Both the position numbers and the translations under genes were made by a program. Positions 21,237 through 31,100 of a stretch of 64,000 nt of DNA are shown piece by piece. Under the pieces are notes generated by a model. The model was not told the origin of the DNA and searched no databases. It worked only from the letters and a program-made list of their open reading frames with translations. The stretch comes from Phytophthora quininea. Its lineage: Eukaryota > Oomycota > Peronosporomycetes > Peronosporales > Peronosporaceae. How positions within the stretch are numbered: the stretch's first letter is position 1; each line of letters starts with the position of its first letter. The stretch covers positions 120,296-184,295 of the forward strand of contig JAAVTG010000593.1 of the NCBI GenBank assembly GCA_011947345.1. Reading direction: 5' to 3'.

Positions 21237-21518
21237 ATGCGTCTAGTCTACGCTGCTTTGGTTGCCATCGCTTCTCTCTTCATGACTAGCAACGCTCTTC
21301 AAGTCTCCGAGGAAGCGCAAACGATTGGCACCAGGAACTTACGCCAAGCCCACGCGTCCGAGAGAAAGCTGGCTAGTGACAACACGTTGATGAAGAAACT
21401 CTTCTACAAGATTTTCCCTCACGTGCAGAAGGTATCGATGAAAGGGACCCACACTGGAAAATTCCACGCGTTGAGAATGGAGGACTTCGACGGAAAACTC
21501 GCCCGGGGCCAGACCTAA
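21237..21518 (+). CDS. RxLR-type secreted protein (short KGTHTG family), member B
   Basis: 93 residues. A signal peptide (MRLVYAALVAIASLFMTSNA) is followed by RNLR at residues 33-36 and SERKLAS, then KKLFYKIFPHV and KGTHTGKFHALR. No acidic dEER; SERKL sits where it would be. An in-frame GTG/CTG extension upstream is discarded because the internal ATG gives a perfect signal peptide and conserved 5' leader. It is about 80 percent similar to member C (24428) and also matches the pseudogenes at 26872 and 38480. It is predicted to be secreted; host function is unknown. Confidence 0.85.
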   Translation: MRLVYAALVAIASLFMTSNALQVSEEAQTIGTRNLRQAHASERKLASDNTLMKKLFYKIFPHVQKVSMKGTHTGKFHALRMEDFDGKLARGQT

Positions 21519-21760
21519 CTAAGTCGAGTTGGAGTGCATCGAATCATTCGTGGGTAAAGGATAAATATGTCGAAAACATGATTATCCTTCGTCGCGACAG
21601 TTGTGACAGTTCCTGCGTCTTTGCTTTTGTTCGTCTGTCTAATAACTAGCGTAGATAGCTAGAACGCTAGTATCCATTTGTACTTTGAGATTGTCTAATA
21701 GCGCACTGTCGTCTGAAGTGGAGAAATAATCCTCGCTTCCATGCGGAAACGTCTAAATTA
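21519..21760. other. 3' flank of RxLR member B, no gene seen
   Basis: AT-rich sequence without recognisable coding. Confidence 0.4.
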
Positions 21761-21840
21761 AAATGAGTTGATTAACAATTAAACGGATTTCTCGTCGAAG
21801 CTGCTTTATCTCGTAGCATCAGATTTATCGTTGAGGAATC
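21761..21840 (-). repeat. LINE-tail/SINE-like short repeat
   Basis: About 80 bp, on the minus strand. It matches the 81-bp insertion at 35920-36000 (shared TAAAGCAGCTT, CGAGAAA, GTTAATCAACTCATTTTAAT). Its second half resembles the 3' tail of the window's LINEs. Confidence 0.6.
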
Positions 21841-21877
21841 CAAATGGTGTGTTGCTCTAGAGCGATAGCATCAGTGT

Positions 21878-21965
21878 CTTTTGGCGGTTCGAATACACCT
21901 TCCAGACGAGAGAATCCGCTAACTAGTTAATCAAATCATTTCAACTCAACTTTTGGCGGTTCGAA
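21878..21965 (+). mobile_element. 56-bp LINE-tail insertion with 16-bp target duplication
   Basis: CTTTTGGCGGTTCGAA occurs exactly at 21878-21893 and again at 21950-21965. The 56 bases between them contain a sense-strand LINE 3' tail (GACGAGAGAATCCGCTAACT, ending AACTCAA). This is the signature of target-primed reverse transcription that copied only the very end of a LINE transcript. Confidence 0.75.
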
Positions 21966-23040
21966 ACCCGATTGACGTATTATCGACAGGTTTCCCGATT
22001 CGTCGTAATGGAGTTCAGCTCCATGTTGGTAGATGCATTGGCAGTGCATTTTGAAGGAGCTCATCATTCCTGGAATGCTTTGAGCTTCGGTTGGGGCCTC
22101 ACTGAATAAAATAGAATGTCATTTCACAGTCTCCACGTATGAAAGATGATTGCCGTGTGTACTCTCCACAGAAGGAGTACCTTGTGATTTTCTCGCCAAC
22201 TTGCTCGCAGGTCTTGTGCTGTGGGGAAGAGCAGAAGCCGCCAAGTCAATCGAGTTCTGAATGCCCGACGCCACAGTTTGTATACGTGTTCCCACATCGA
22301 TGTAAGCGATGTGCACGCGAAGAAGCAATGCTGTACTGTGTCAATCGCTTGGCACCCAGGGCGTACACATTGCTGAATTGTCGGGTTCAGTGATTTCAAG
22401 AAGTATAGTCTCGAGCCAACGGTGATATCACCGCAATATAGTCGTAACATCACATCATGAGCCACTGGAAGTAGTAGTCCCCGCATTGCTAGTATTTTTT
22501 AACAGCGTTTGGTGAACACGTCGCCGTGGACATCCCAAATCCCCAAGTGGATGGTGCTCCAGCGCAGGCGCTTGTTCAAGTAGCTTACCCCAGTCTTTTT
22601 CCCGTAGTTTTGGAAAGGATCGTACGCTTGGCGTAGTAGTATTGGCACTACTCACAGATAATCCGTGAATCGGAGGTGTGTTTGTTGCATTTGCCGCTTG
22701 GATCTCTCCTGGATGAGATTGAGGTAGAATTCTTGACATTACTTCTCTCAACTGTCTGTAGAGACGAAAAATATCCGTAAGGACAACTTCAGATCCGAGT
22801 ATCGGGTGAGGTGTTGAACATATTTTGGCGAAGAACGCAGCCGATGAAGGCCAGTCATGATTTCCGTCTAGAAATCGGCAAAACAGTCCAACTTTTTCTC
22901 CGCAAGTGCACGACACAAGCGGCCAAACTTGGTGGTACCTGACCCCAATGGCGTCGAAGTTTGTGTTAACTCTCTGGAGGGCCACAGATGGAATTTGGAT
23001 GATTTATTCCACCATATTGGACTGTACAATGCAACTTGCA
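21966..23040 (-). mobile_element. LINE 3' fragment, second lineage
   Basis: The minus strand reads the region after the RT and the C-terminal zinc-knuckle part: KLREKDWGKLL...HHPLGDLGCPRRRVHQTLLK, then VGSRLYFLKSLNPTIQQCVRPGCQ...QHCFFAC, and near the end SSFKMHCQCIYQHGAEL. It is clearly homologous to the copies at 1935-2628 and 35691-36850 but diverged in most positions. Frames break several times. Confidence 0.75.
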
Positions 23041-23255
23041 CTTTTTGAGTCTACTGACTTGTAGCGACGATCGTTGTGGCCAATTTATTCTGTCCCAATA
23101 TGCGGAAACGTCTAAAAGAAATAAACACGTTCTGATCTTGTCCATGATTTCGTGTTGGATTACGACGACAAGTGATCAAGTTTATTACAGCAACAACACC
23201 GAGAGCGAAACCTGCACAGCAGGACTAGCAATATTTCGTCGAGTCTCGAAAGACA
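23041..23255. other. unassigned sequence
   Basis: No gene recognised between the LINE fragment and the repeat block. Confidence 0.4.
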
Positions 23256-23547
23256 TAAGGCTTCTACATGTATAGGAAGTTTTTATCAAACGAAATAGAA
23301 GGCCATTTAACACTCACTCGTGAAACCAGAACTGAATTGGCAGGTCGGCTCTTGGTTCCTTAGCTACTGCGCTGCCCACAGTTCTTGAAGTTGTCTCTCA
23401 ATTCGCTTGACCTAAGAAATCTAACTGTGTTACGCCCATCGACTGTGGGAACCATGAATTCTTAAGATGAATGATGTTCCCGATTTCTCTTTCAATACCT
23501 TGTTTGTTTGTGCCTTGAAATTGCTCGAAAACCACACCGGTATAATT
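23256..23547. repeat. about 290-bp dispersed repeat (copy 2, inverted)
   Basis: Reverse complement of the block at 8214-8505. Similarity covers the GTCGATGGGCGTAACACAG segment and the intron-like interval, and stops near the sequence encoding a LMSFE-like stretch. Confidence 0.6.
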
Positions 23548-23742
23548 TCAAGATACATTTTTGGAAGCGATGAGGCAACAGGAAGATGCCAAACTGTTGC
23601 CGAGGCATCTCCATGAGCGCGATGACCACCGTTAAAGCATCTTCTCTTCCACACTAGCAGTGAGTGCAAGCAGCAGTCTCGCTGAAGCCGTCTTGTGTCA
23701 AACCATCCGCATGACCCGTGAAAATCAAGCATGGATACTTCT

Positions 23743-24084
23743 TCACAGCTTGCGATTCTGCTCGTGATGGTATTCCCCCTGTACTGCGAAGAATTGTTGG
23801 TGTAGTGACAGCAACTCTCGGTCTTTGTGTTTTTCTCGGACATCCATTTCTAGGTGCGGCGCAACACGGAAAGCTTTGGTCATCTCTTTTGCCCCGCGGA
23901 GCTCACCCGTCTTCATGAGAATTCTTTGGAAACCGCTCAGCAGAACCTCGAAAATGGTAAAGTAAATCTGCGTCGCGTAGTTGAAGATAAACCCAATGGG
24001 CAGCCACCGTGCGAGTTGTTTCTGTGATTTCACTCTGGTCTGATGAGAGATAAACGGAATAGTTTTTGTATGAATGTGGGGCAT
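23743..24084 (-). other. unrecognised 113-codon open frame
   Basis: A minus-strand frame with balanced composition (PIGFIFNYATQIYFTIFEVL, then a charged region with ELLSLHQQFFAV). I recognise no family. It sits between a repeat block and an RxLR gene and may be a fragment of a transposon protein or of a host gene. Confidence 0.3.
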
Positions 24085-24137
24085 TACAGCAGACGGAAGA
24101 AGAACTCAAAGTCTACTTTGTCAAAGCACGAAGGCAA

Positions 24138-24428
24138 TTAACTCTGACCCCGGGGTACCACCTCGAGTTTTCCGTCGACTTCCCTCAATCTCAACGGATG
24201 GAACTTCCCCGTGTGGGTCCCTTTCGTCGATACCTTCGGCACGTGAGGGAATAACTTGTAGAAGAGTTTCTTCAACGCCGTGTTGTCACTAGCCAGCATT
24301 CTCTCGGACGTCTCGGCTTGGCGTAAGTTCCTGGTGCCAATCGACTGCTGGTCGTCTGGGACTTGAAGAGCGTTGCTAGTCATGAAGAGAGAAGCGATGG
24401 CAACCAAAGCAGCGTAGACTAGACGCAT
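24138..24428 (-). CDS. RxLR-type secreted protein (short KGTHTG family), member C
   Basis: 96 residues from ATG 24428. A signal peptide nearly identical to member B is followed by RNLR at residues 33-36 and SERMLAS, then KKLFYKLFPHV and KGTHTGKFHPLR, ending VVPRGQS. No dEER. Opposite orientation to A and B. An Inr-like element sits about 46 bp upstream. The intact short frame shared by B and C suggests about 95 residues is the true family length. Predicted secreted effector; target unknown. Confidence 0.85.
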   Translation of the reverse strand: MRLVYAALVAIASLFMTSNALQVPDDQQSIGTRNLRQAETSERMLASDNTALKKLFYKLFPHVPKVSTKGTHTGKFHPLRLREVDGKLEVVPRGQS

Positions 24429-24473
24429 GATATTATCTTGAGTGCAGAGGTGTGATGCTTCTGCCTTGGGAAG

Positions 24474-24489
24474 CCGATTAGAAAATGAA
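24474..24489 (-). promoter_or_regulatory. Inr-like element upstream of RxLR member C
   Basis: On the minus strand TTCATTTTCTAATCGG, the counterpart of the elements at 18564 and 21170. Confidence 0.45.
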
Positions 24490-25149
24490 TTGCGTCGGAG
24501 GTGTCTCCTGCGGTGAGGGAATAGTTACTCACACCAGCTCGTGAGATTTAGCAACAGGGAACTCAAGCCGAGATCTGTAAACTGTTGTTGATCGTTGGTT
24601 GTGAGCGCACGGTTTGGCTTCGTTGGGATTGTTCGCCTAACGTAAGAACAACCAAACAGCCTGAACGCGAAAACATGGTACCATCTACCGATAGTGGGGC
24701 ATTCGGTTCCACGCTTTGAGGAGTGCACCACGAGACTCTGTACATCAAATGTATAAGAACTGCTGGCCGAGAATCGGAGCCCACGTAGCAGATGGCGATC
24801 ATTGCGATGGGTGATCACGGTGATTTTGCCCGAGACGCGATCACATCGCATAACGTCGAAGGCGCGTTCTCGATGCGTTGTTTGAGAATTAAGCACCCGA
24901 ATGCCTGTTTCGCAGCCGAACCACCTGCCTCGCGATTACTTGAGAGCGTCGGCGACCTAGCAGACAGACAAACTATGCATGCTTTCTAGCTGAACCTCAG
25001 GAGCGGTATACCGCTCGATTAACCATCATTTTGTTTGCAAACAAATGGTGTTTTCCATTCTACCGATTGCTTTCTTGAGTGTCCTGCTGCTTATTCTCTG
25101 GAGATAGTTAGAGCCCCCAGTTAGCTTCGAGACGCCCCACAAAAGTTAT
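24490..25149. other. intergenic, no gene recognised
   Basis: 5' flank of member C and unassigned sequence up to the inverted duplication. Open frames on both strands lack recognisable domains. Confidence 0.45.
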
Positions 25150-25180
25150 TAGGGGACTCGGGGTTTACCCGGGGTTCGCA

Positions 25181-26797
25181 GCTCGTGCCCATGACGTTGA
25201 ATGATAAGTTGCCGTCGGTCTACGTGGCTCTTGCTCCCGAGTTGATGAGCTTGCTCAGGTCGGTCACAACGGCGATTGAGCAGCTCCGGACGAACCACGT
25301 GGCGCAGCTGCAGCAGAACCACCACGAGGTGCTTAGCGAATTTGCACTGGGTCTCGATATCCTCGTGCACACAGTCGTTTTCGGTCTTCGTCTTCGTACT
25401 CACACGTGGTGACACTCCATTCTTTGAACAACAAGGGCTGAGCGCCAATGTTGGACGTCATGATGACCACCGTTTCGGCCAAGTCACGAGAGTCCGTCAG
25501 ACGACCGCCGCCTAGCGGCTGCAGCAAAATGTTCAGCACCTTCGAGTGAGTCTTTTAATCTCGCACTTGACGCCATTCGGCGCACAGGAATGCCCGTCCA
25601 CCGACCCACCACCCTGCAGATTTGTTCTTCCCGCACCACTTCTTCGACTACCTTGTGCTCGTCTTGACGCTTCTTGGCTTGATCAGCTCCTGCAACCCGG
25701 CGCTTGGCGTCTGAGATGGCGTAGAACGGCAGATCGGCGAGGGTGCAAGTCTTGGCTGCGGTTGGCCTGCTCCACCGTGAGGTGCAAGCGAAGATCTCGA
25801 ATTTCGTTGGCACGGGCCTTCTACACTTGGTGACGAAGGATTAGCGGCTTTAACTCTTTTTGAATGCTGTTCAATCTGTTTCAAACGCTGCTTGGCTCAT
25901 CGTGTCCTTCTCCTTTGCCAAGCAGTGGCCTCGACCTGAAGTTGCAGTTGGCGACGCTCCAATTCATCGACCACTAGCTGGGCATAGACATTGGCGCACG
26001 CTTCATCGATGCTGCCGATTGCCTTGTCGGACATGAAGCGCTTCTTGATTTACCGAACAGCGAGATTGGCAGCAGCGACGATAGCCGAATCCTGGGCCTG
26101 CAAGCTGTGGTGCGACTCGCAACGCTCCTCCAGCCCTCGTAGAATGGTCACGGAGTCCGTCGCTGATGGCTCCTTCACAAGCATTTGCTGGGAACGACAC
26201 TCGAATGCCTTGTCCTTCTCCACATGCTCCCGACATTCGCCCAGCGTCGTTTCACCGATGCATCACAGTTCACCACGCGCAAGCAGGGCTTCAGCAGGTC
26301 GGCAATGTCCATCGCTACCGAAGTCTGTCCGGCGCCAAAAACCAGACGCATCTCATCGATGAACAAGATGATCTTGCGTTCGCGCTCCTTCACTTCCTTC
26401 GGCACAGTGTTCATTCGCTCCTCAAACTCGCCGCGGTACTTGGCTTCGGCAATCTTAGCTTGCAATCCAGCGACTCAGGCGCATCGCTGACCACGATACG
26501 GAGGGCCAGGCCCTCCGCGATGGCAGTCTTACCAACAGTAGGCTCACCATCAGCACAGGGTTGCTCTTGGTTCGACCCATTGTCGTGTTTCTTCCTCTTA
26601 TCTGTGCCGTTAGTGTTGAGCAGCGCGTATCCCACGTGCAGCAACGTCACCTGGGCGTGATCGTGCTCTTCCGCGATGTCCTGGGCCGCGCTCAAATACT
26701 CGGTTGCCCTTGATCTTCTGCTTGTGGCTAGGAGGCGCCGATTGACCGTTCTTGACGTTTCGTCTGGAATGGTTGCACGAAGGTTGTCACATGACAT
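25181..26797 (-). pseudogene. ClpB/Hsp100 chaperone pseudogene (left copy)
   Basis: From 26797 downward the minus strand shows AEEHDHAQVTLLHVGYALL (Clp N-domain), GEPTVGKTAIAEGLALRIV (Walker A region; the usual Gly before VGK is Thr), [29 protein letters not shown] (Walker B), coiled-coil middle-domain pieces (YRDLRL-like, VGRWTGIPV), and [22 protein letters not shown] from the second AAA domain. The stretch with the second Walker A and B motifs is deleted between VRRMASS and [10 protein letters not shown] further deletion removes most of the C-terminal domain compared with the right copy. Multiple frame changes. Not functional. Confidence 0.85.
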
Positions 26798-26871
26798 CCG
26801 AGCATTGGGAGTGTTGTCTGAAAGTTGTTCGATTACGTACTTCGAACTGTGAATTCCTTAACCGACTCAAG

Positions 26872-27210
26872 AAAAGGATGCTATGGTTGATCGACGACGC
26901 TCTTCACGTCTCCTAGGAGCTGCAGACGATCGGCACTAGGAACTTACATCTAGCTGAGATGTTTGAGAGAAAGCTGTCTAGAAACAACAGAGTGAGGAAG
27001 ACGCTCATCGACAGGATTTTCCTTCATGAAAGGTGGAAATTTGCACTCGTTGAGGCTGAAGGAAGTCGACGGAAAGTATCCTACGGGTTCTTGGAAGTCT
27101 TGATTTGTTATCATGTCCGACTTTATAGGAGGTGTGGCAACAATTGGATCTCAACTGGAATGGAGACTACTAATCTTCCCTGTGTACGCATACCAAAGCA
27201 AATGGAATAA
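26872..27210 (+). pseudogene. RxLR pseudogene of the short KGTHTG family (left copy)
   Basis: Matches members B and C at DNA level from the last part of the signal peptide (GACGCTCTTCACGTCTCC) through the body. The motif position reads RNLH instead of RNLR, and a TAG follows the signal-peptide remnant. FERKLSRNN and DRIFLHE correspond to SERKLAS and YKIFPHV, but KGTHTG is destroyed. The same inactive form occurs in the right copy, so decay predates the duplication. Confidence 0.75.
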
Positions 27211-27842
27211 ACATCGCAAGACATTAATCCTACTTTGGTGCGATGTGGCGGCTCCGGAATGACACGAACGTTCACGAAACTCAGCGTAGTCACCAAGAGC
27301 TCCAATTATCGTCGCCTCCAAATTTTAGACGACTGAAGTAGGTGTCGACGGTGAAGCTGTAGCCAATATTCTTCGACGCCTGGAATTAATGTCTCTCCTG
27401 ATCGAGACTGACTACTCCAGAACGGCGAATTTGGATCTCTCATCAACGTGAAGATATGTGTTACTCGTAACTCCCAACAGCTAGCAAACCATAACTAACT
27501 AATCGAGTTCTCCCTCTCTTTAATCTGAATCAGGCTTGTCATTTTAGTTGTTACAAGATGCTTGGCAAGATGCACGCAATTTCGAGGAAACAATGTTATA
27601 TGTTGTCTGTTGAATCATTGAAAATCTGATCAGAGAAAATCAACGTCCAGTCAACTCAGCGCAATGCTGACATAAGCCAACACGTTGCCAAGAGGACGTA
27701 AAACTTTTAGTTTTGGCCGGTGCCGAGCTCGTTTGCCAATTCGAGAACTATCAGATGCGTGAAAGTAGTCTTTCGTTCGGCTCTCACTTTCCATTCTGCT
27801 ACCAAGTTCCATAACCGGCCAGGAAGTTCCTTCCGATCTACA

Positions 27843-28112
27843 ATGCGTCTGAGTTACCTCGTCTTCGCTCTGGCAGCCACTCTCGCCGTAGTTTCGGCTC
27901 CTGAAAGTGTTCAAGTGGATGTCGTCGACGCGGTTAAAACCAGCCGATTCCTGAGGACGACCAAGACTGTGGAAGAAGCTGTCGACAACGACGATGCAGA
28001 CGAAGAAAGAGCGCTGACGGACCCGGCACTTGGGAAGGTCCTAGCCATGCCCAAGATCGACAATGGTCTTAAGAACTGGCTGGCCAACAGTAAGAACAAC
28101 AAGTTCATGTGA
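27843..28112 (+). CDS. RxLR-dEER effector candidate (left copy)
   Basis: 89 residues from ATG 27843 (an upstream in-frame GTG is ignored). Signal peptide MRLSYLVFALAATLAVVSA, RFLR at residues 35-38, then an acidic stretch ending DEER at 53-56, the full canonical RxLR-dEER arrangement. The C-terminal part is short (LTDPALGKVLAMPKI, GLKNWLANS). It differs from its twin at 37240-37509 by one residue near the end (Asn versus Asp after KID). Downstream, a second frame conserved in both copies could be a C-terminal domain separated by a frameshift. Predicted to be secreted and translocated into plant cells; target unknown. Confidence 0.9.
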   Translation: MRLSYLVFALAATLAVVSAPESVQVDVVDAVKTSRFLRTTKTVEEAVDNDDADEERALTDPALGKVLAMPKIDNGLKNWLANSKNNKFM

Positions 28113-28500
28113 CAGCTTGACGTCCGGGAATACACCCCCAAGTAATTGACCGACGAGCTGGGAATCGTGGCGAGAGTGCAGATGTAGAATGGGAGCAGCT
28201 GCAACGCGACATGTATTGTTTGTTTTGGCAGCAGTACCTCAGGTACTGGGGAAAGAAGTATCCCGTCAAGAGTCCTGTCAAGCTTAAGCAGGATTAGTTT
28301 TGCGAATTAGACGCTTTCGGCCAGTCACACCCGCCTGGTGGAATTAATGATAGTGCTTGTAGGGAGCGGTTAGAAAACAATCAATGCGTTTGTTGCTGAT
28401 TGGTACTGTATAGTGCAATACCAATCCGTGGTCTACACATCTATCCTCACCCTGTGGTGACTACCTTTTGTTCATTGCGTTCATTGTCAGAGCAATTGAA
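28113..28500. other. 3' flank of the RxLR-dEER gene, with an overlapping conserved frame
   Basis: A frame different from the effector's runs to a stop at 28295-28297 and reads WEQLQRDMYCLFWQQYLRYW near its end. It is kept open in both duplicate copies. The rest, to 28500, has no gene. Confidence 0.45.
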
Positions 28501-28881
28501 GAGATCTCAGCTTTTGTCGAAATTATCGTTCAGGAAGTATATTAGATCTCGTTGACACTTAGAATCTCGTGAAAGCGATGCCACCGACTCTCCATCGGTG
28601 AGAATGCTTCGAGATTCATCCAATACTTGGGACGAAAGTGCTTCCGCATGACATTTTCGTGCTCTACCATCAAATGAGCCGATTATTTCATCGCTTACTA
28701 CCGCATCCGGACGAAGGAGGAATGCAGGAAGTAAGAAATACGAATTCACCACCGATGTTTGGAATCAAGCTAAGCAGCTGTCTCCCAACAGAACCAACTA
28801 CGCGGTTCTTCCCAAGTTGCGATCGCAAGATTGAAAGGTGATTCTCCAGCAAGTTCCGGACTTGATGCATCATCCGATGGA
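28501..28881 (+). mobile_element. LINE internal fragment (left copy, truncated)
   Basis: Plus-strand sequence MSRLFHRLLPHPDEGGMQEV and PTTRFFPSC corresponds to the linker before the LINE C-terminal zinc-knuckle region, as in 36850-36468 on the other strand. It ends at the duplication boundary 28881. Confidence 0.7.
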
Positions 28882-28959
28882 GAATATTTATCATGACGAG
28901 CCACAGACTCAGTGGACATTTTCGAGCCAAGCCACAAAATGGCCATATTGCCACAAAGT

Positions 28960-29716
28960 CAATCAGTGCAGAAGTAAGTGTAAGCTAGATGAATTAAACA
29001 ATGGCGGATTCGACAATGTTGCCAATTACTGCCAGCGGACATTCTCCCACGACATACGCACCTCCTTCAATATCACTTCCTCTTGGAGCATCGACGTTGA
29101 TCCGTTTGGGACAGGTTAAAGCGTTGTGGCCGTCGGATTTTCCGCAGATGCCGCATTTGTACGGCTTTCGCTTTACTGTTGGGGCTCCCGGATTTGATCA
29201 CTAAAGGTAGTTAGCCCAATATCCAATGCTGAATCGCCTTGTGTTGTCTCGTACGCTGGTGTTGGCGGTTTTAAGAGTGGCTTCGCGGCACGGGGGACTT
29301 CACCGCGGCTTGGAATTCGAGGCGTTCGTCTTTTCGATCCCTTTTCTTCTTTTGGTATGCGAAGACCCACTTTGACGGTACAATGGTGGTGGAGTCATGC
29401 AGTTTGTGCTGGAAAGATCACTTCGGGACGGCAACAGTACCCGTACACACGTTAACGAGTTTTTGGTGGTCTCTATCTTGTAGCACGGTTGAAATAGTGG
29501 CTCCATCGCCATATCGCACGATCGGCAATGGTTATATGCAGCAAGAAGATGTCGACAGGGATATTGCTTGTGCTCTCGCGTTGGGCATCGTGTACATGAT
29601 GCTTTTGAAATGTCAACCAGAAACGTTTCATCAATCACGTTTGTTGGTGCACCACCCGATTGTTGAGGATTTGCCGCTGATCTGCTCTGTCGCAGACGGT
29701 ACAAGGCAACTCGCAA
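28960..29716 (-). pseudogene. MULE transposase C-terminal fragment (SWIM and CCHC fingers)
   Basis: The minus strand reads a SWIM-type zinc finger (SCTRCPTREHKQYPCRHLL, giving C-x2-C...C-x-H) near 29600 and further on a zinc knuckle CGICGKSDGHNALTC (C-x2-C-x4-H-x4-C) near 29150. This order is typical of the end of MULE transposases. No DDE catalytic domain is present upstream, so it is a 5'-truncated remnant. At least one frame change lies between the two fingers. Confidence 0.65.
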
Positions 29717-30022
29717 GACAAGAGTGTTGATATCGAAGCTTCCAGAGTTCTAGAACAATACTTATGTAGGTGCTAGGTTAGGAAGGCATGCTCTGCACGC
29801 TTTCATCACAATGGCCACTTTTCATTCTGCACTGCAACGATCAAGAGCCCTTCCATTTGTTAGTATGTCGGGGTGACGTGGGCCGTAGTTGGTGAGTACT
29901 GTGTCCAGTGTTCTTTTGGCTTGACTCGGCTCGCTGGCGGATCCCATTGATCGAGTGCGCACTGTTCGCGAGGTAGTAGCAGCAGTAGCAGGGTTGCAGG
30001 TTTGGCAGGACGAGAACGTTTC
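29717..30022. other. unassigned sequence between MULE remnant and Gypsy element
   Basis: No gene is seen. It may include the 3' untranslated region or LTR of the adjacent Gypsy element, but I found no matching second LTR. Confidence 0.4.
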
Positions 30023-31100
30023 TTACGTCTGCCACGTGCGGAATGTGGTTAGCTGGCCTTGTCCGCCGAATGCGTTCCAGTCGCAGGTTGTGATCGGCGT
30101 TGCCGTGCATTTTTGAACGAAGTTGTGATGCATTGGGGCTCGAGACTTCGTGACTTCTAGCAACATCAGTTTCAGTTTGATCGTGCCGTGGGGTCCACGA
30201 AACACGTCCAGAAGCAAATTCTCCATTACAATAACGGCGCCAAAGTCTTGGAGGTCGCCATCTTGAGCTGCATCGACATAAGAAGAAATTAGCTGCTTAA
30301 TTTCTGTCGCCAAGCTGCGAAGTGGCTCGAAGGAGTCTTCAATTGGGTTGAGGCCCCGCCACCGCACTAAAATTTCGTAGTCCTTGATGTCAGGATTCCA
30401 GCGGTGTTGCACCAGTTTATCCACAGCAAGAAGTATACCTTGAGCAGCAATATGTTCGCGCAGCTCTTCGGAAACATTAAGACTAGCATCTGCGTAGAAT
30501 TTTAGCCGCGATGAGTGTGCGTCAACTTTTTCACCCGTGATAAGATGCTGTACCTCAAAGGAGTATTTGTCAGCACGAGTGACTTGGTAAGGGCCAATCC
30601 AAGTGACTTGAAGCTTGTTAGCATGCTTTTCATCCACACGAGAGCGCAGAACGTAGTCTCCAACCTCGAAATTGACCAAGTTATCACCGCGTGCACGCTT
30701 TTTGTTGAGAAGTCGTTGTTTTTCTCGTTGGTTGTAAACTGCAAGATGCATTTTTGCAACGCTCTCACGGAAGCGAACGAGATATTGGTCGATTACGCCC
30801 GCATTTGTTGGCAATTTCTGGAAGTTGCCGTCTCCGATTCGAAACTCTTGCAGAGGTGAAGGGCATGGAAGCCCCGTAAAGAGTTCAATTGGAGCTTTAT
30901 TTCCAAGAGATGGCACAGCTGTATGGTTGAGCGATGATTGTACCATGGGAACGAGGTAAACCCAATCCCTGTAGCTTACTTTGTAACCAAGAATGAGAGC
31001 TCGGATGACTTGTAGAATATCTCGGTTGATTCTCTCAACCGAGCCGTTAATCCATGGGCAATATGCCGGTGTAAAACTCTGTTGAGTTCGCAGTCGGCGG
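30023..31100 (-). pseudogene. Gypsy integrase C-terminal part with chromodomain
   Basis: The frame from 30946 reads SLGNKAPIELFTGLPCPSP (integrase end), a GPY/F-like WIGPYQVTRA, then a chromodomain: LAVDKLVQHRWNPDIKDYEI, LVRWRGLNPIEDSFEPL. Chromodomains on integrases define chromoviruses and are thought to steer integration to particular chromatin. The C-terminal 80 residues have no recognised domain. Confidence 0.8.

Larger units (their letters stand above)
25150..28881 (+). repeat. inverted segmental duplication, left copy
   Basis: This segment matches 36468-40432 in reverse complement, with only scattered substitutions across ClpB pseudogene, RxLR pseudogene, RxLR-dEER gene and a LINE piece. 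The left copy lacks about 220 bp near 25260 that the right copy has, and its LINE piece stops at 28881, where the right copy continues to a complete LINE 3' end. The left copy is therefore probably the derived one. Confidence 0.9.

Noticed and set aside
21843..21900. tRNA-like pairing (GGTGTGT...ATACACC) with a GGTTCGAA B-box-like word
   Set aside because: Only 54 bases separate the ends, the T-arm does not pair, and the GGTTCGAA word is simply part of the 16-bp target duplication.
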